This document shows positions 21,669 to 31,218 of a DNA stretch of 64,000 nt, in pieces. The stretch spans positions 310,001-374,000 of the forward strand of contig JAEQBH010002182.1 of assembly GCA_016808115.1 (NCBI GenBank), read 5' to 3'. A program made the translations under genes and the position numbers. The stretch's first letter is position 1, and each line of letters opens with the position of its first letter. Source of the stretch: Tetrastigma voinierianum (taxonomy: Eukaryota; Streptophyta; Magnoliopsida; Vitales; Vitaceae). The notes under the pieces are model-generated. The model saw only the letters and a list, made by a program, of their open reading frames with translations, had not been told where the DNA came from and made no database searches.

Positions 21669-21944
21669 GCCAGCGATGAGCTTAAAGTCATACATTTTTA
21701 GTGTAGTTTTTACGTTAGATTTTCATCGAGAATGAATAATTAATATCTGGAAATGTGAAAGGAAACTCGCCAAATTTTTATTGGAAGAGAAGAAGTGAAA
21801 ATCTGATAAGTGGAGGAAAAGTGCGGTCCGGATGAAGGCGAATGAAAGGTGGTGGGTTCGTGATGCGAGTTTAGGTTTACTACAGTCAAATTAAGAGTCA
21901 TTAGAGAGAGGTGGGGAATTTGATGCGGTCGCGACGATAAGTAC

Positions 21945-22805
21945 GGATCGGTGAAGGGTGTCAGGGCTAAAGAGAGCGACGTCGATAGCATTAAGTCGCG
22001 ACAGCGGTTGATGTCGTGACTAGGATAAGAAGGTGGCGACCTGACGAAACACCTTTAGTATAGAGAGGTTTGGTGATGAAGGCTGGGAACTTAAGTTGAT
22101 GTCGCGACGTGAGATTGATGTCGAGCATCGATGAATCCTGACAAAGAAATTTGAAGTCCACGACGCCGAAGCCAATGAAGGCTGCGAGCGCCGATGATGT
22201 CGTGACATGAGATCGAAGTCGCGACACGGACACCGCTCGATTGAAGGGTGAAGCCGCGAAGTGAGGTCGCGGCAGATATTGGCGTCGGCATCCGAAGCGA
22301 CCAGTTGGAAACCCTCACAGTTCCATAAGATGAGAGTCCGCGACCTGCTTGGCTCGAAGTCGCGACATGAAAACAAGTTGGCGCAAATGATTTAAGGCGA
22401 TGTCGCGGCGATGGGATCGAGTCGCGACATCGAAGCAACCCGATCGAAAGCCTCGGAGAAATATAAGGCGATGTCGTGACATGAGATCCAGTCGCGACTT
22501 ATCCGAAGCGACCCGGATCGATGATGCGAGCCTTAAAGAGATGTCAGCGACGAGATATTGATGTCGACAACATGGCGACCAGTGAAGGCGGATGACTTGA
22601 AATTGAGGAGTCCGCGACGAGATATCGGCGTCGCGACATCGAGGAAGAACAATTGAAACTACGCGAGGCGTGAGAAGATGTCGCGACAAGATGGTGATGT
22701 CAGCGGCCGTGAGAGATGACGAATCAAGGCTCACGTAAGTAAGGCGAGTCGCGACGTGGGATCGGTCGCGACATCGATCCGCGACAAGGCGGAAGTCAGC
22801 GACGG
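21945..22805 (+). repeat. TCGCGA-word array in LTR B copy 2
   Basis: About 25 GTCGCGAC, GTCGTGAC or GTCGCGGC words in 0.85 kb, counterpart of 15368-16390 but more eroded. Long reverse frames here (for example 22315-22947, 210 codons) arise from the repeat period and low stop density, not from a gene. Confidence 0.85.
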
Positions 22806-24310
22806 GCGATGAATTGGGCTGGATGCCAAAATCCACGGCCGGTACATTGGGATTAGGGCCAGTTGAGAAACCTATGCATCTGCGGTATCCGACTGTTGAA
22901 GAACTGGCGGCCCCGCGAGCAGAGTGCGGGATAATTTGAAAGCTCATTTTCTTTCTTTATTTTTTTCTTTATTTTTTTCTTTTCTTTTATTTTTCTTAAT
23001 TTTTCAGATTCAGTCGTTTGGAAGCGATTATGCTCTCGTATTTTAATTTTCGTTGTATTTTACGAATGCGGATGTTATCGTTTAATTTGAAAGCCCGAAT
23101 CACGAAATTCATTTATTTTCAAATTACTACAAAATGTTTGAGTTCGGACAAATTTAAAGGTGATTGTTTCGTTTGATTTGCGGTCATTCTTATGATCGGA
23201 GAATCTTTGTATCGTGTGATTCGATAATTGAGGAATTCAGCCTCCATTAAGTGAACATGATGATCGAATTTATCTTTCACGTAGATTGTTTACGTGACTT
23301 GTTAATTTCGATTAATGAATTTACTTAGTTTGGGTTTATTATTGGGATCACGAGATATCGGTTTCTTATACCGATTAAGATTTGCGTCATTGCTCGATTT
23401 CAAGGAGGTTCTCTACGAGTGACACGGGAAGACATTCACGAGTAATGTACATTTCTTTGAAGGTATGCTAACTTTCTTTATTAAGTGAGCTTTAATAAAG
23501 TTCACTTAGATAAATCCTCTTCTCCTTGAAATCAAGAGCAGAGTTGAATGAGTTATCTATTTAAACAAGCAAAGAGTTCACCTGATTCGGATAGTGAGAC
23601 TAATCCGTGTTAGGCGTGATCCTAATCGAGAAGGTTGATCTATTCTAATTTCGAGGAGGAGCAATCAGAGTTGTATATCCTTGTAGATAACTTGGGAGCC
23701 TAAGGTTTCCCGATCCGTAAAATGGAGTATGAAGTATTGAAAAGAAAAATACCCCGATTGAGAAGTCCTTTTAAAAAAAGTAGTTATTTAATTCCACAAT
23801 ATTCGAGAGAATCGAGTCGTAAATAGATAATGTGAAATGTGGAGTGTGGAGAGATCGGAGTACACTCTAGCGCCTTGGGCTGATTTTGAAGCTGGAGTGT
23901 CGAAATTTTATCGGGAGTAACTACGGGAATCGATAGTTCAACATCCTTTGTTTCTATTGATGTGTCCTACGAGGGATAACTATTCGATGTTGATTCTTTT
24001 ATTAGAAATTCTTTATTCTTTATTCTTTATTTTCCCGATATGTTGGATAGATTAGTTGTTTCCTCTTATTCGTTTTAATTTTCCGGCACCTTAATCTTTG
24101 GATCTCTTATCATTTGTGGTCGAATAAGTATGGAAGTTGAGTAGTCGAGGTAGTTGATTTAAAGTGTTGAGATCTCTGTGGGATCGATATACGGACTCAA
24201 ATCCATTTTATTACTTGTCGACATTGCACTTGCGGGAATATCGGACGAAACCAACTTTTGAAAAAATGATTTACTCCCAGAGATTGGTGGTTTATATAGT
24301 ATAATATTAA

Positions 24311-24422
24311 CAAGTTTTATGGGCGTAGATTCTTGAGTAGATTAGTTAATAGTCCTTTGGTAATGGTGTCATAAATTTAATATATATGTTTAGTCTCAAA
24401 CAAGTTTTATGGCACCGTTAGA
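24311..24422 (+). other. Two PBS-like motifs at the end of LTR B copy 2
   Basis: AACAAGTTTTATGGGCGTAG at 24309-24328 and AACAAGTTTTATGGCACCGT at 24399-24418, each followed by AATAGTCCTTTGGT. The units are about 90 bp apart and are a direct duplication. The second is closest to the CAAGTTTTTGGCGCCGTTGC signature. Confidence 0.5.
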
Positions 24423-24506
24423 GTTAGGCAAATAGTCCTTTGGTGTGCGTCATAATCTTGCATGCATAACTAATGCATAAATGTGCAACATGTTTTGGTT
24501 TGGTCA

Positions 24507-25090
24507 ACAGCCACCATATAGGAAGACATAACCTGTTTGTGATCGTCCATTATGAGGATCGGACAAAAACCCTGCATCTGCATAACCTACCAATCCAGAC
24601 TTGAATGAAGGAATAATATAAACCATTATCCATTGTGCCTCTAGATATAGAAATGTTGTTTTAACCCTTGTTCGATGTCTTCTTGTAGGGAAGAGCTATA
24701 TCTTCTTTAATAGATTCTGTTAAATGATATATCGGGTCAGTGTGGTAGCGAAGATGCATTAGTGCTATGGCACTCATATATGGTCTTCGGGTTCAAGCGG
24801 GTTCATCGTCATTTCCTTAGGTCGAAAGGATCCTTAATAGTTCCGTGATCTCCACTGACCATCGAATTACTTAATGGGTGTGCCTTATCCATATAAAATC
24901 TTTTAGGATCTTTGATATATAAGTAGATTGGTGCATAAAAATTCCATCGAGATGTTCGATCTGCAAGCCAAGACAAAATCTTGTTCTCCAGTCTTTCATT
25001 TAAATTAATTTGAAGCGATTCGCGACCTTTTGGAAGCTCTTCAGGAGTTTCGATGATGTTTAAATCATCAACATATACTGCAATTATCAC
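24507..25090 (-). pseudogene. pol: RT-RNase H of the inverted copia copy
   Basis: On the reverse strand, frame 24809-25102 reads FVIIAVYVDDLNIIETPEEL with the catalytic YVDD box at 25064-25075, then RFYMDKAHPLSNSMV and KDPFDLRK, the connection region of this copia family. Further downstream (24510-24700) the reverse strand gives GYADAGFLSDPHNG-like and QTGYVFLYGG words of RNase H, matching the forward copy at 29180-29260. The segment begins abruptly inside RT: just upstream of FVIIAVYVDD the sequence switches at about 25091 to forward-strand gag. Confidence 0.85.
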
Positions 25091-25091
25091 A

Positions 25092-25935
25092 AATTGTGGC
25101 ATTAGACATCACTGGAAAAAATTATTTATCATGGATACTTGATGCTGAAATCCATCTAGAGGCTAATGCCCTTGGGCTATTAAGATGGTAATAATGCATC
25201 AATCGGAATGGCTCAAATGATGATTTTTCTTCGGCACCACGCTTCATGAAATTTAAAAGCCAGAATATTTAACAATAAAGGATCCTCTTGTCCTTTGGAA
25301 TAACCTCGAAAGAGAGGTATGACCACCAAAAGAGCGGTCATTCTCCCCAAGCTTGTTATGATTGGATGCGCTTACGTCTTGAGATTATAAGGCGGTAAGT
25401 GAATATAATTCGTATGTTTTACATTATTCGGTTGAAATTATGTGGAGAAAAAGTTAGGTGAGGATATGTTGGAAAGACTTTTCTACTTTTCACGCATCGA
25501 ATTTGCTCTATGGCGGCGATATCGTGAAAGGGTTTTAGAAATACTCCCGATTGATCTCTGTCTTCTTGTGGGAACAAAATAATGAACTTCTAATGAAAAA
25601 TCATGAAGCACGTCCAACTGGTTCTGCTCCATTCCCCGAAGTGAATGTGACTGCATATCAGCCTCATAATCAAATACAAGGTCGGTGTCATGGCCGTGAG
25701 TCGTGGGCCGTGGTCGAGTCGTTTGAAATTGTCGTGTGGTCATTCAAATCCATCTATACGAAGTGGAAAGAAATGAGAAAAAGGATCAAGGGGACTCGAA
25801 TACAAATTAGTTGATAATGTATCTTTATCGTTGTGGAATGAAGGGCCATTGGTCGCGTACCTGTCGTACTGTGAAACATTTTGTTGATCTGCATAAAGGA
25901 GTCATTGACGGAATGAAGGGTGGAAGCAATTTACC
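25092..25935 (+). pseudogene. gag: gag of the forward copia copy
   Basis: Structural protein of the element. Starts at FVALDITGKNYLSWILDAEI (25092-25150), the N-terminal UBN2-type gag domain; the initiator region is lost at the inverted junction. Further words appear in broken frames: RHHASNL-like sequence near 25240, KDPLVLWNNLER near 25285-25320, YDWMRLRLEIIR at 25365-25390, then EQNNELLMKNHEARPTGSAP with FPEVNVTAY at 25566-25655. A CCHC zinc knuckle remnant lies at 25830-25880 (RCGMKGHWSRTCRT) in which the first Cys has been lost by a frame change. The region before it is shortened, and the GRGRG-type linker is only faintly visible. Confidence 0.8.
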
Positions 25936-26199
25936 ATCAAGCGGGTGTGGTATGAGTACGGTTTGATGATTTTACTAATCTAGATGTTCTTTGATTTCTT
26001 TGTTGCTTGAGAGAAGACAATATTGCTAGTTTAATCAATATGAAAGTGCGGGATGATCATATTATCTTCATGAGATAAATGTTTATATTATCACATAACT
26101 ACATATTTAATGTTTATGAATGCATGCTTAAGTAGTATTATAATAAATGCCTTTTCATCATTTGTCGTTTTTTATGTTTATCTTTTATATTTATTTATT

Positions 26200-26345
26200 T
26201 TTGTTTTGACATATGGAAGCTTCTCAATGAAGAATATGGAATTATCACTAAAGAAGCCATTTCTTTGATGATAAATATTTGCCTCTATAGATGGTCTGAC
26301 AACGCACACTATACTTAAAATTTGACATAATTCTCTTACTTAAAG
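26200..26345 (+). pseudogene. Protease remnant of the forward copia copy
   Basis: Small aspartic protease. At 26276-26318 the sequence reads as CL-IDGLTTHTIL in broken frames; the family active site is a CLVDSATTHTIL-type word, so the D-S-A triad has decayed to D-G-L. The preceding 260 bp (25940-26200) are AT-rich and show no domain. Confidence 0.55.
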
Positions 26346-26439
26346 AGAGCCCGAACAACAAGTGTTAGTACAATTTGTGTGATGCAAAACTAATTGAAAT
26401 ACGGAAGAGCTCATATCTTATGCCCCTAAAGGAACTGAG

Positions 26440-26850
26440 CTTGTGAATGAAATATAAATACGAAAAGTCTCAGCTAATCTTTGAGTTTCAAGATATTCGC
26501 GAGAATGGATATCATATTGAGACTCTGAGAAGCGAGCGATATCGAATGACCTTGCATTACGACTATTGTTTGGAAAGAAAAGTGTCTTTGGAAAGATTAC
26601 ACGCATTTTGTTACGCTTTATACTACACGATATTATCGATGAGCCTGTGAAATAGTTAACCCAGTGATTAACTAATCACAATGAATTTATAATTTAGCAT
26701 AACCGGTTGGGTCATCGGTTCCATTATTATGTCACGAGAAGGATTATAGAAGAAATTCATCACAGGCATTCATTGAAAATAAAAAGATATTACAGCGAAT
26801 GAATTCTCATGTCTTTGCATGCTCTCAAAGCTAATTAATCATTAGAGCCA
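26440..26850 (+). pseudogene. pol: GAG-pre-integrase and integrase zinc-binding region, forward copia copy
   Basis: Frame 26447-26650 reads FEFQDIRENGYHIETLRSER and RLHAFCYALYYTILSMS, the GAG-pre-integrase domain that precedes the HHCC zinc site in copia integrases. The zinc site follows in another frame as HNRLGHRF-like and SHRHSLKIKRYYSE-like words at 26695-26810, ending in an F-S-C-L-C-M-L-like CxxC remnant near 26810-26830. Order (protease, then integrase, then RT) confirms Ty1/copia rather than gypsy. Confidence 0.75.
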
Positions 26851-26859
26851 TCGCGGCCC

Positions 26860-27600
26860 AGATTGGGATTGGATCACATATTTAAGACGTATAAATGGCG
26901 ATATTTGTGGGCTATACAGCCATCTAGTGGACCATTTAAATACTTTATGGTTTTAATTGATGCCATTCTAGATGGTCTACGTTTCTATTATCAACTCGTA
27001 GCTTGGCGTTTGCGGTGCTAAGCTCAACTAATTAGAACTACGACTCGATTTCGAACCAATCCATTAAAGTTTATAAGACTTGACAATCTTCGGTGAATTC
27101 ACTTCTCAAGCATTCAATGATTATTATCTTTGCCATTGGAATAACCATTGAACATCACGCTAGCTACATATTTCATACTTTCAGAATGGTCTTGCGGAAT
27201 CATTTATAAAAGCGAATTCAATTAATTCGCGAGACCATTACTTATGAAAAACTTCTATATACACATGAGGCATGCTATCTTACATCTTGTAGCAGCGGTC
27301 GCATAAGGCCCATAGTTATCATAATTCTCCCATTATAATTGGTTCATGGTCCCACAGGAACCGTCTTTATCTACGAATTTTGGATGTGCGGTTTATATTT
27401 CAATTACTCCGCTATCGCACAGATGGGACCTCGAGTAAGGGTTAGGAATATATGTTGTTATGAATCTCCATCTATTATTAAATATCTTGAACCATCTTTG
27501 GAGATTTATTTACGGCACGCTTTCTTGGAGTGTCATTTGTTAGAAAACTTTACCCGACATTGGGGAGAAACTAAGCGGTATTAGTCGCGGAATGAATTAT
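26860..27600 (+). pseudogene. pol: Integrase catalytic core of the forward copia copy
   Basis: DDE strand-transfer domain. At 26908-26965 frames give HPSSGPFKYFMVLIDA with the first Asp. At 27075-27135 a LDNLGEFTSQAFNDYYL-like word supplies the second Asp, and a TFQNGLAESFIK-like word near 27178-27205 the catalytic Glu. The downstream part (27290-27590) is open as MVHGPTGTVFIYEFWMCGLY, then MGPRVRVRNICCYESPSIIK and YLEPSLEIYL, matching the end of the integrase and the linker of this family. Frame changes throughout rule out activity. Confidence 0.8.
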
Positions 27601-28075
27601 CATTGTCCATTTATGATCCTCGAGCGAAGCGATGTGAGCAGGGAAGTTGAAAGATAATTCATTTATAAAACTTAGCAAGTCAGCGCGGGCGCATTTCTTG
27701 ATCAAGAGTAACTAAGTCATATACTAGCTCGAATGCTCTGATAGAATTGTTGTTCTGAAGGACAACAATGCAAGCTAATGACATAAAGGAATGACTCAGC
27801 GCGTAGACTGTCAGTTCGAGAATCACAATCCTCAATGAAAAGACAAAGGATACAAATGACGAGTTGAGGTAAATATTGACCGAAAATTTCCCGATGCAAA
27901 ACTCAGGATGAGTCGATTTCACACGAAGAGAATAAGGTACTAAGATTGATGGAAATGAAGAGATCTACATTAGTATGTTATGGCCGGGAGCAGCGATGGA
28001 GCTAAAGAAATGAAATAATCGTCGACGATATTTTTTCACTATCTGTATTACGAAAAAATGTTGCAAATGAAAATG
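27601..28075 (+). other. Integrase-RT linker of the copia composite
   Basis: Low-similarity linker of about 475 bp. Reverse-strand frames (27680-27922) have no recognised domain. No sign of a separate insertion. Confidence 0.5.
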
Positions 28076-28990
28076 AGGATCTGGAACGATGTCTATGGAA
28101 GATTGTGTTTATCGAGAAGATTGGCCCAAATGGAAAGAGGCCATAGATTGAATTAAAATCCTTCTTAAACGTAAAGTTTTTTGGACACGTCTGACGCCTT
28201 ATGGTATAAAACCTTGTAGGATATAAATGGGTTTTCGTGCGAAAGAACGAAATAGAGAATCATGAAGTTGTTAGGTATAAAACACAGTGGTTGCCCAAAG
28301 GGTTCTCATAAAGACCGATGTTGATTATGAAGAGACATATTCTCTGTGGTGGATACTTCCTGACTTTTCGATTTTAATTAGTCGCGGTTGTGAAAAACTT
28401 GAAATGCGTCTCATGGATGTAATCACCGCCTACCTGTACGGCTCACTTGATAATGACATTTATATGAAAATCCCTGAAGGATTATAGTTGCCTGACAGGT
28501 GTGACTCTAACCCAAGAGAACTTTATTCAATAAAACTACAAAGGTCTCTCTATGGCTTAAAACAAGCAGGACGTATGTGGTATAATCGCTTAACTGAATA
28601 CTTGTTGAAACAAGGTTATAATAATGACCTTTTTATTTGTCAGGTGTGTTTTAATAAAAATATATCAGTCCGCGATTTGTGATAATTGAAGTATGTTGAT
28701 GATTTAAACATCATCGGAACTCTGAAAAGAGCTTCAATTTTTAGTGCCTCAAATTGATTTGAAATGAAAGACCTTGGGAGGAAACAGATTTTGTCTTGAC
28801 GCGGTCGAACATCTCGAGGATGGAATTTTTATGCGCGATCTACTTATATATCAAAGATCCTTAAAAGATTTTATATGGATAAGGCACACCCATTAAGTAC
28901 TTGATGGTTGTGAATGTGAAACTATTAAAAGATCCTTTTCGACCTAAGGAAATGATGAAGAAGCTTGCAGTCGTACCATATCGAGTGCCA
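28076..28990 (+). pseudogene. pol: Reverse transcriptase of the forward copia copy
   Basis: RVT_2-type RT. Visible in order: WPKWKEAID near 28120, VFVRKNEIENHEVVRYK-like sequence at 28235-28280, VDYEETYSLWWILPDFSILI at 28320-28380, then an open run MRLMDVITAYLYGSLDNDIY MKIPEG (first catalytic Asp in DVITAYLYG), LYSIKLQRSLYGLKQAGRMW at 28518-28577 and YNRLTEYLLKQGY. The second catalytic site, YVDD, is at 28692-28703, followed by LNIIGT. The tail RFYMDKAHPLS appears at 28870-28900. At least five frame changes and an internal TAG at 28485 are present. Relative to the inverted copy this region is complete. Confidence 0.88.
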
Positions 28991-29650
28991 TAGGTGCACT
29001 AATGTATCTTCTTTAGTCACACTCGACCTGATATATCATTTGTCGTAAATCTATTAGCAAGATATAGTTCTTCCCCTACAAGAAGACATTAGACAGGGGT
29101 TAAACATATATTTCGATATCTTAGAGGCACAATGGATATGGGTTTATATTATTCTCTTTCGTCCAAGTCTGGATTGGTAGGTTATGCAGATGCAGGTTTT
29201 TATTAGATCCTCATAACGGGCCCGATCCTGAAGCGGAGTTATGTCTTCTATATGGTAGCTTGCTTGCTATATCTTGGCGTTTACAAGAACGTAAATTACG
29301 GCCACATCATCAAACCATGCGAGAAATCCTAGCAATTCATGAAGCAATGAGAATGTGTTTGGCAGGTCGATAATCAATCATATCCATAAAAAACATGTGG
29401 GTTGTCTTATCCAAAGTACCCGACAATTTTGTATGAAGATATCTGACATACATAAAAGCCCTTGATTAAAGTAGGATATATCAAAGGTGATAGAGCGAAG
29501 CACATATCACCAAAATTCTTCTTTACGCATGATATTCAGAAGCTTGGTGTTATCGATATTCAAGCAGTTCGATCTAGTGATAACCACCGATATATTTACA
29601 GGCCTTTTCAGAAAGAAATTCGGCTAGTATCCAAAAATTGGACTCTGACG
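28991..29650 (+). pseudogene. pol: RNase H of the forward copia copy
   Basis: Words in order: HTRPDISFVVNLLARYSSSP near 29020-29080, HIFRYLRGTMDMGLYYS-like sequence near 29105-29150, LVGYADAGFY at 29178-29207 with the first RNase H Asp, LYGSLLAISWRLQERKLRPH at 29249-29310, EILAIHEAMRMC at 29322-29358, and in the frame from 29462 VGYIKGDRAKHISPKFFFTH followed by VRSSDN. A stop and frame changes occur before the end. The corresponding inverted segment is at 21041-21668 plus 24507-24700. Confidence 0.85.
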
Positions 29651-29891
29651 GCTCCAACGGTCTTAAGGGATGAGAGATGTAGACAAAAGGGGAGCAAGCA
29701 TTGTACACTCTTTGGCGATAATCTTCTTCTCATTGATTTCTTTTCTTTCTTTTCTTGTTCTTGCTTGATGTATTTCCCCGAATACTTGGATAAAATTATA
29801 CTCTTTTCCTTCACTAGGGTTTTCCCACGGGGTTTTTACCTAGTAAGGTTTTAATGAGGCATATTCTTCATAATGGTCATTCAAGGGGGAG
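29651..29891 (+). other. 3' untranslated region and polypurine tract of the copia composite
   Basis: Non-coding tail ending in TCATTCAAGGGGGAG (29877-29891), a textbook copia polypurine tract immediately before the LTR. The AAGGGGGAG core is eroded in the inverted copy (GTGCTGGAG). Confidence 0.8.
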
Positions 29892-30231
29892 TGTTATAAA
29901 TGTGAATGACCACATACATGGAAAATAGTTATGAACTTAATAGGTTTATTAATGAATCCTGTAGATTCATGTCCGCAACCAATGAATCTGTAGATTGTGT
30001 CACAGCAATGAATCTGTAGATTCGTATTAGATCGTAGATTCATCAATGAATCTCATTAATGAGTTCATGTATCTTATCATACGGGCATAAAGGAATTCTT
30101 CCCGCATTTGTTGAATGGTCATCGGAAATAAGGATTATAAATCTTCGCCTCTCACTCTCATGTGCTGACTTTCTCTCATTCCCTCACTAACTTCAACTTT
30201 CTCACACATTGGGATCATTTGGTTTACAACA
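29892..30231 (+). repeat. 3' LTR of the copia composite
   Basis: TGTTATAAATGTGAATGACC ... GGTTTACAACA, followed by the target duplication AATTA at 30232-30236. The segment 29948-30065 contains four or five copies of an ATGAATCTGTAGATTC-like 16-20 bp unit, which accounts for its extra length over the 5' LTR. Confidence 0.9.
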
Positions 30232-30236
30232 AATTA

Positions 30237-31218
30237 ATTTTTAAATAGCACAACCTCTGGTTAGTGAATAAATTATTCAAAGTGCCACTATTAAACTCAT
30301 AGATAGATATATCTTATATAGCAAAGATTGATTTTTGTGAAAGTTAGGTGACTTGATAATGTTCAATTTGAGACGAAATTTTTCCATTGTGACATCAAAA
30401 CTTCAATCGTATATTTATATATGACAGTTGATTTTTCCTCATCTACTCTTGATTTTTCCTTTTCTTGGTTTTTTTTATTAATGGTTTTTAAATAGATTTG
30501 TATGTTACTTGTTTTCATTGCATATTCTTTTTTACCAATTTTTAAATGAAATAATCCAATACTTTTTCATAAGTAATTAGGAAAATTGGAGTAAAATAAA
30601 GTAAAAAACATATGAAGCTAAATGTCTCGGGCTACTCATTCGCGCAATGACGAGGCTCGTACAAAGGTCTCACATAGATACTTTCATAAGACCTAGTCTA
30701 TCATGCAATAACTTCATGTCTCTATGCTGACTAGTTTTGCCCTGTATCAGGTTCATCGTAAGAGCAGCTCCAGTTCTCGACCAATTTATACAGGGTTGAC
30801 CAACACCCTTTTTCGTAGTCAAGTCCCAAACTAGCGACAAACTCTCAAAACTTAACCGGATCGGCCCCCTGAACTCCGAAGAAGCTTCATCCACGATCCA
30901 CTTACACGCACCTCTTGAGCACTCTCACATCATTCAACTCAAACCTGTTAGCATGCTTAATCTTCATTAAGCTCTTCTACTACCGTCACGACGCGCACAA
31001 AGTAAGTCCATGACATAAAGTAAGTTTTAAGTTTCTCATGATCTTTCAATCATACATTCAACGAGTAATCTTGAAATTAAATAGAATGTGGATGGATTTG
31101 ATATCTTTTGTATGTCAGGATTCATAGACGTGTATGTGGCACCAATGACTCGACAAAAGATATTTTGAAACCTTCGGAGTTTCCATTTGAAGACACTGGA
31201 GACTATGCTCAAATGAAT
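30237..31218. other. Unassigned spacer between copia composite and Mutator-like element
   Basis: First 360 bp AT-rich. From about 30610 to 31010 the GC content rises and a reverse frame (30670-30894, 74 codons) is open, but I recognise no domain and see no flanking exon structure. Could be a decayed transposon or host sequence. Confidence 0.4.

Larger units (their letters stand above)
21674..24503 (+). repeat. Family-B LTR copy 2, nested in the inverted copia copy
   Basis: Inserted within the RNase H of the inverted copia segment: copia similarity ends near 21670 (GATATAAGCAGTGCCA) and resumes near 24505 (AGCCACCATATAGG). Start CGATGAGCTTAAAGTCATAC matches TGATGAGTCTAAAACTC of copy 1 with TG changed to CG. 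Contains the TCGCGA array (21945-22800), a block like copy 1 at 22950-23500 and the end words CCATTTTATTACTTG and TTGCACTTGCGGGA. Only LTR plus about 190 bp of PBS-like sequence is present, so it is a solo LTR or a remnant. Candidate target duplication TGCCA/AGCCA (4 of 5). Confidence 0.78.
20405..30231 (+). mobile_element. Ty1/copia composite element with internal inverted copy
   Basis: The outer LTRs (20405-20690 and 29892-30231) are direct repeats beginning TGTTATAAATGTGAATGACC. The bases just outside, 20400-20404 and 30232-30236, are both AATTA, so the whole 9.8 kb was delivered by one integration. Inside, after the 5' LTR and a short leader, comes an LTR in reverse orientation (20780-21040), a reverse 3' half (RNase H, RT; 21041-25090) interrupted by a family-B LTR, and then forward gag, protease, integrase, RT and RNase H (25092-29650) to the 3' LTR. 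RT-RNase H is therefore present twice, head to head with gag. All frames are broken. Confidence 0.85.

Noticed and set aside
22315..22947. Reverse frame of 210 codons as a gene
   Set aside because: Lies within the TCGCGA array of LTR B copy 2; its length results from the repeat composition and it shows no domain.
30670..30894. Reverse frame of 74 codons as a conserved host exon
   Set aside because: Open but unrecognised; no splice context or second exon that I can support. Left as unassigned spacer.
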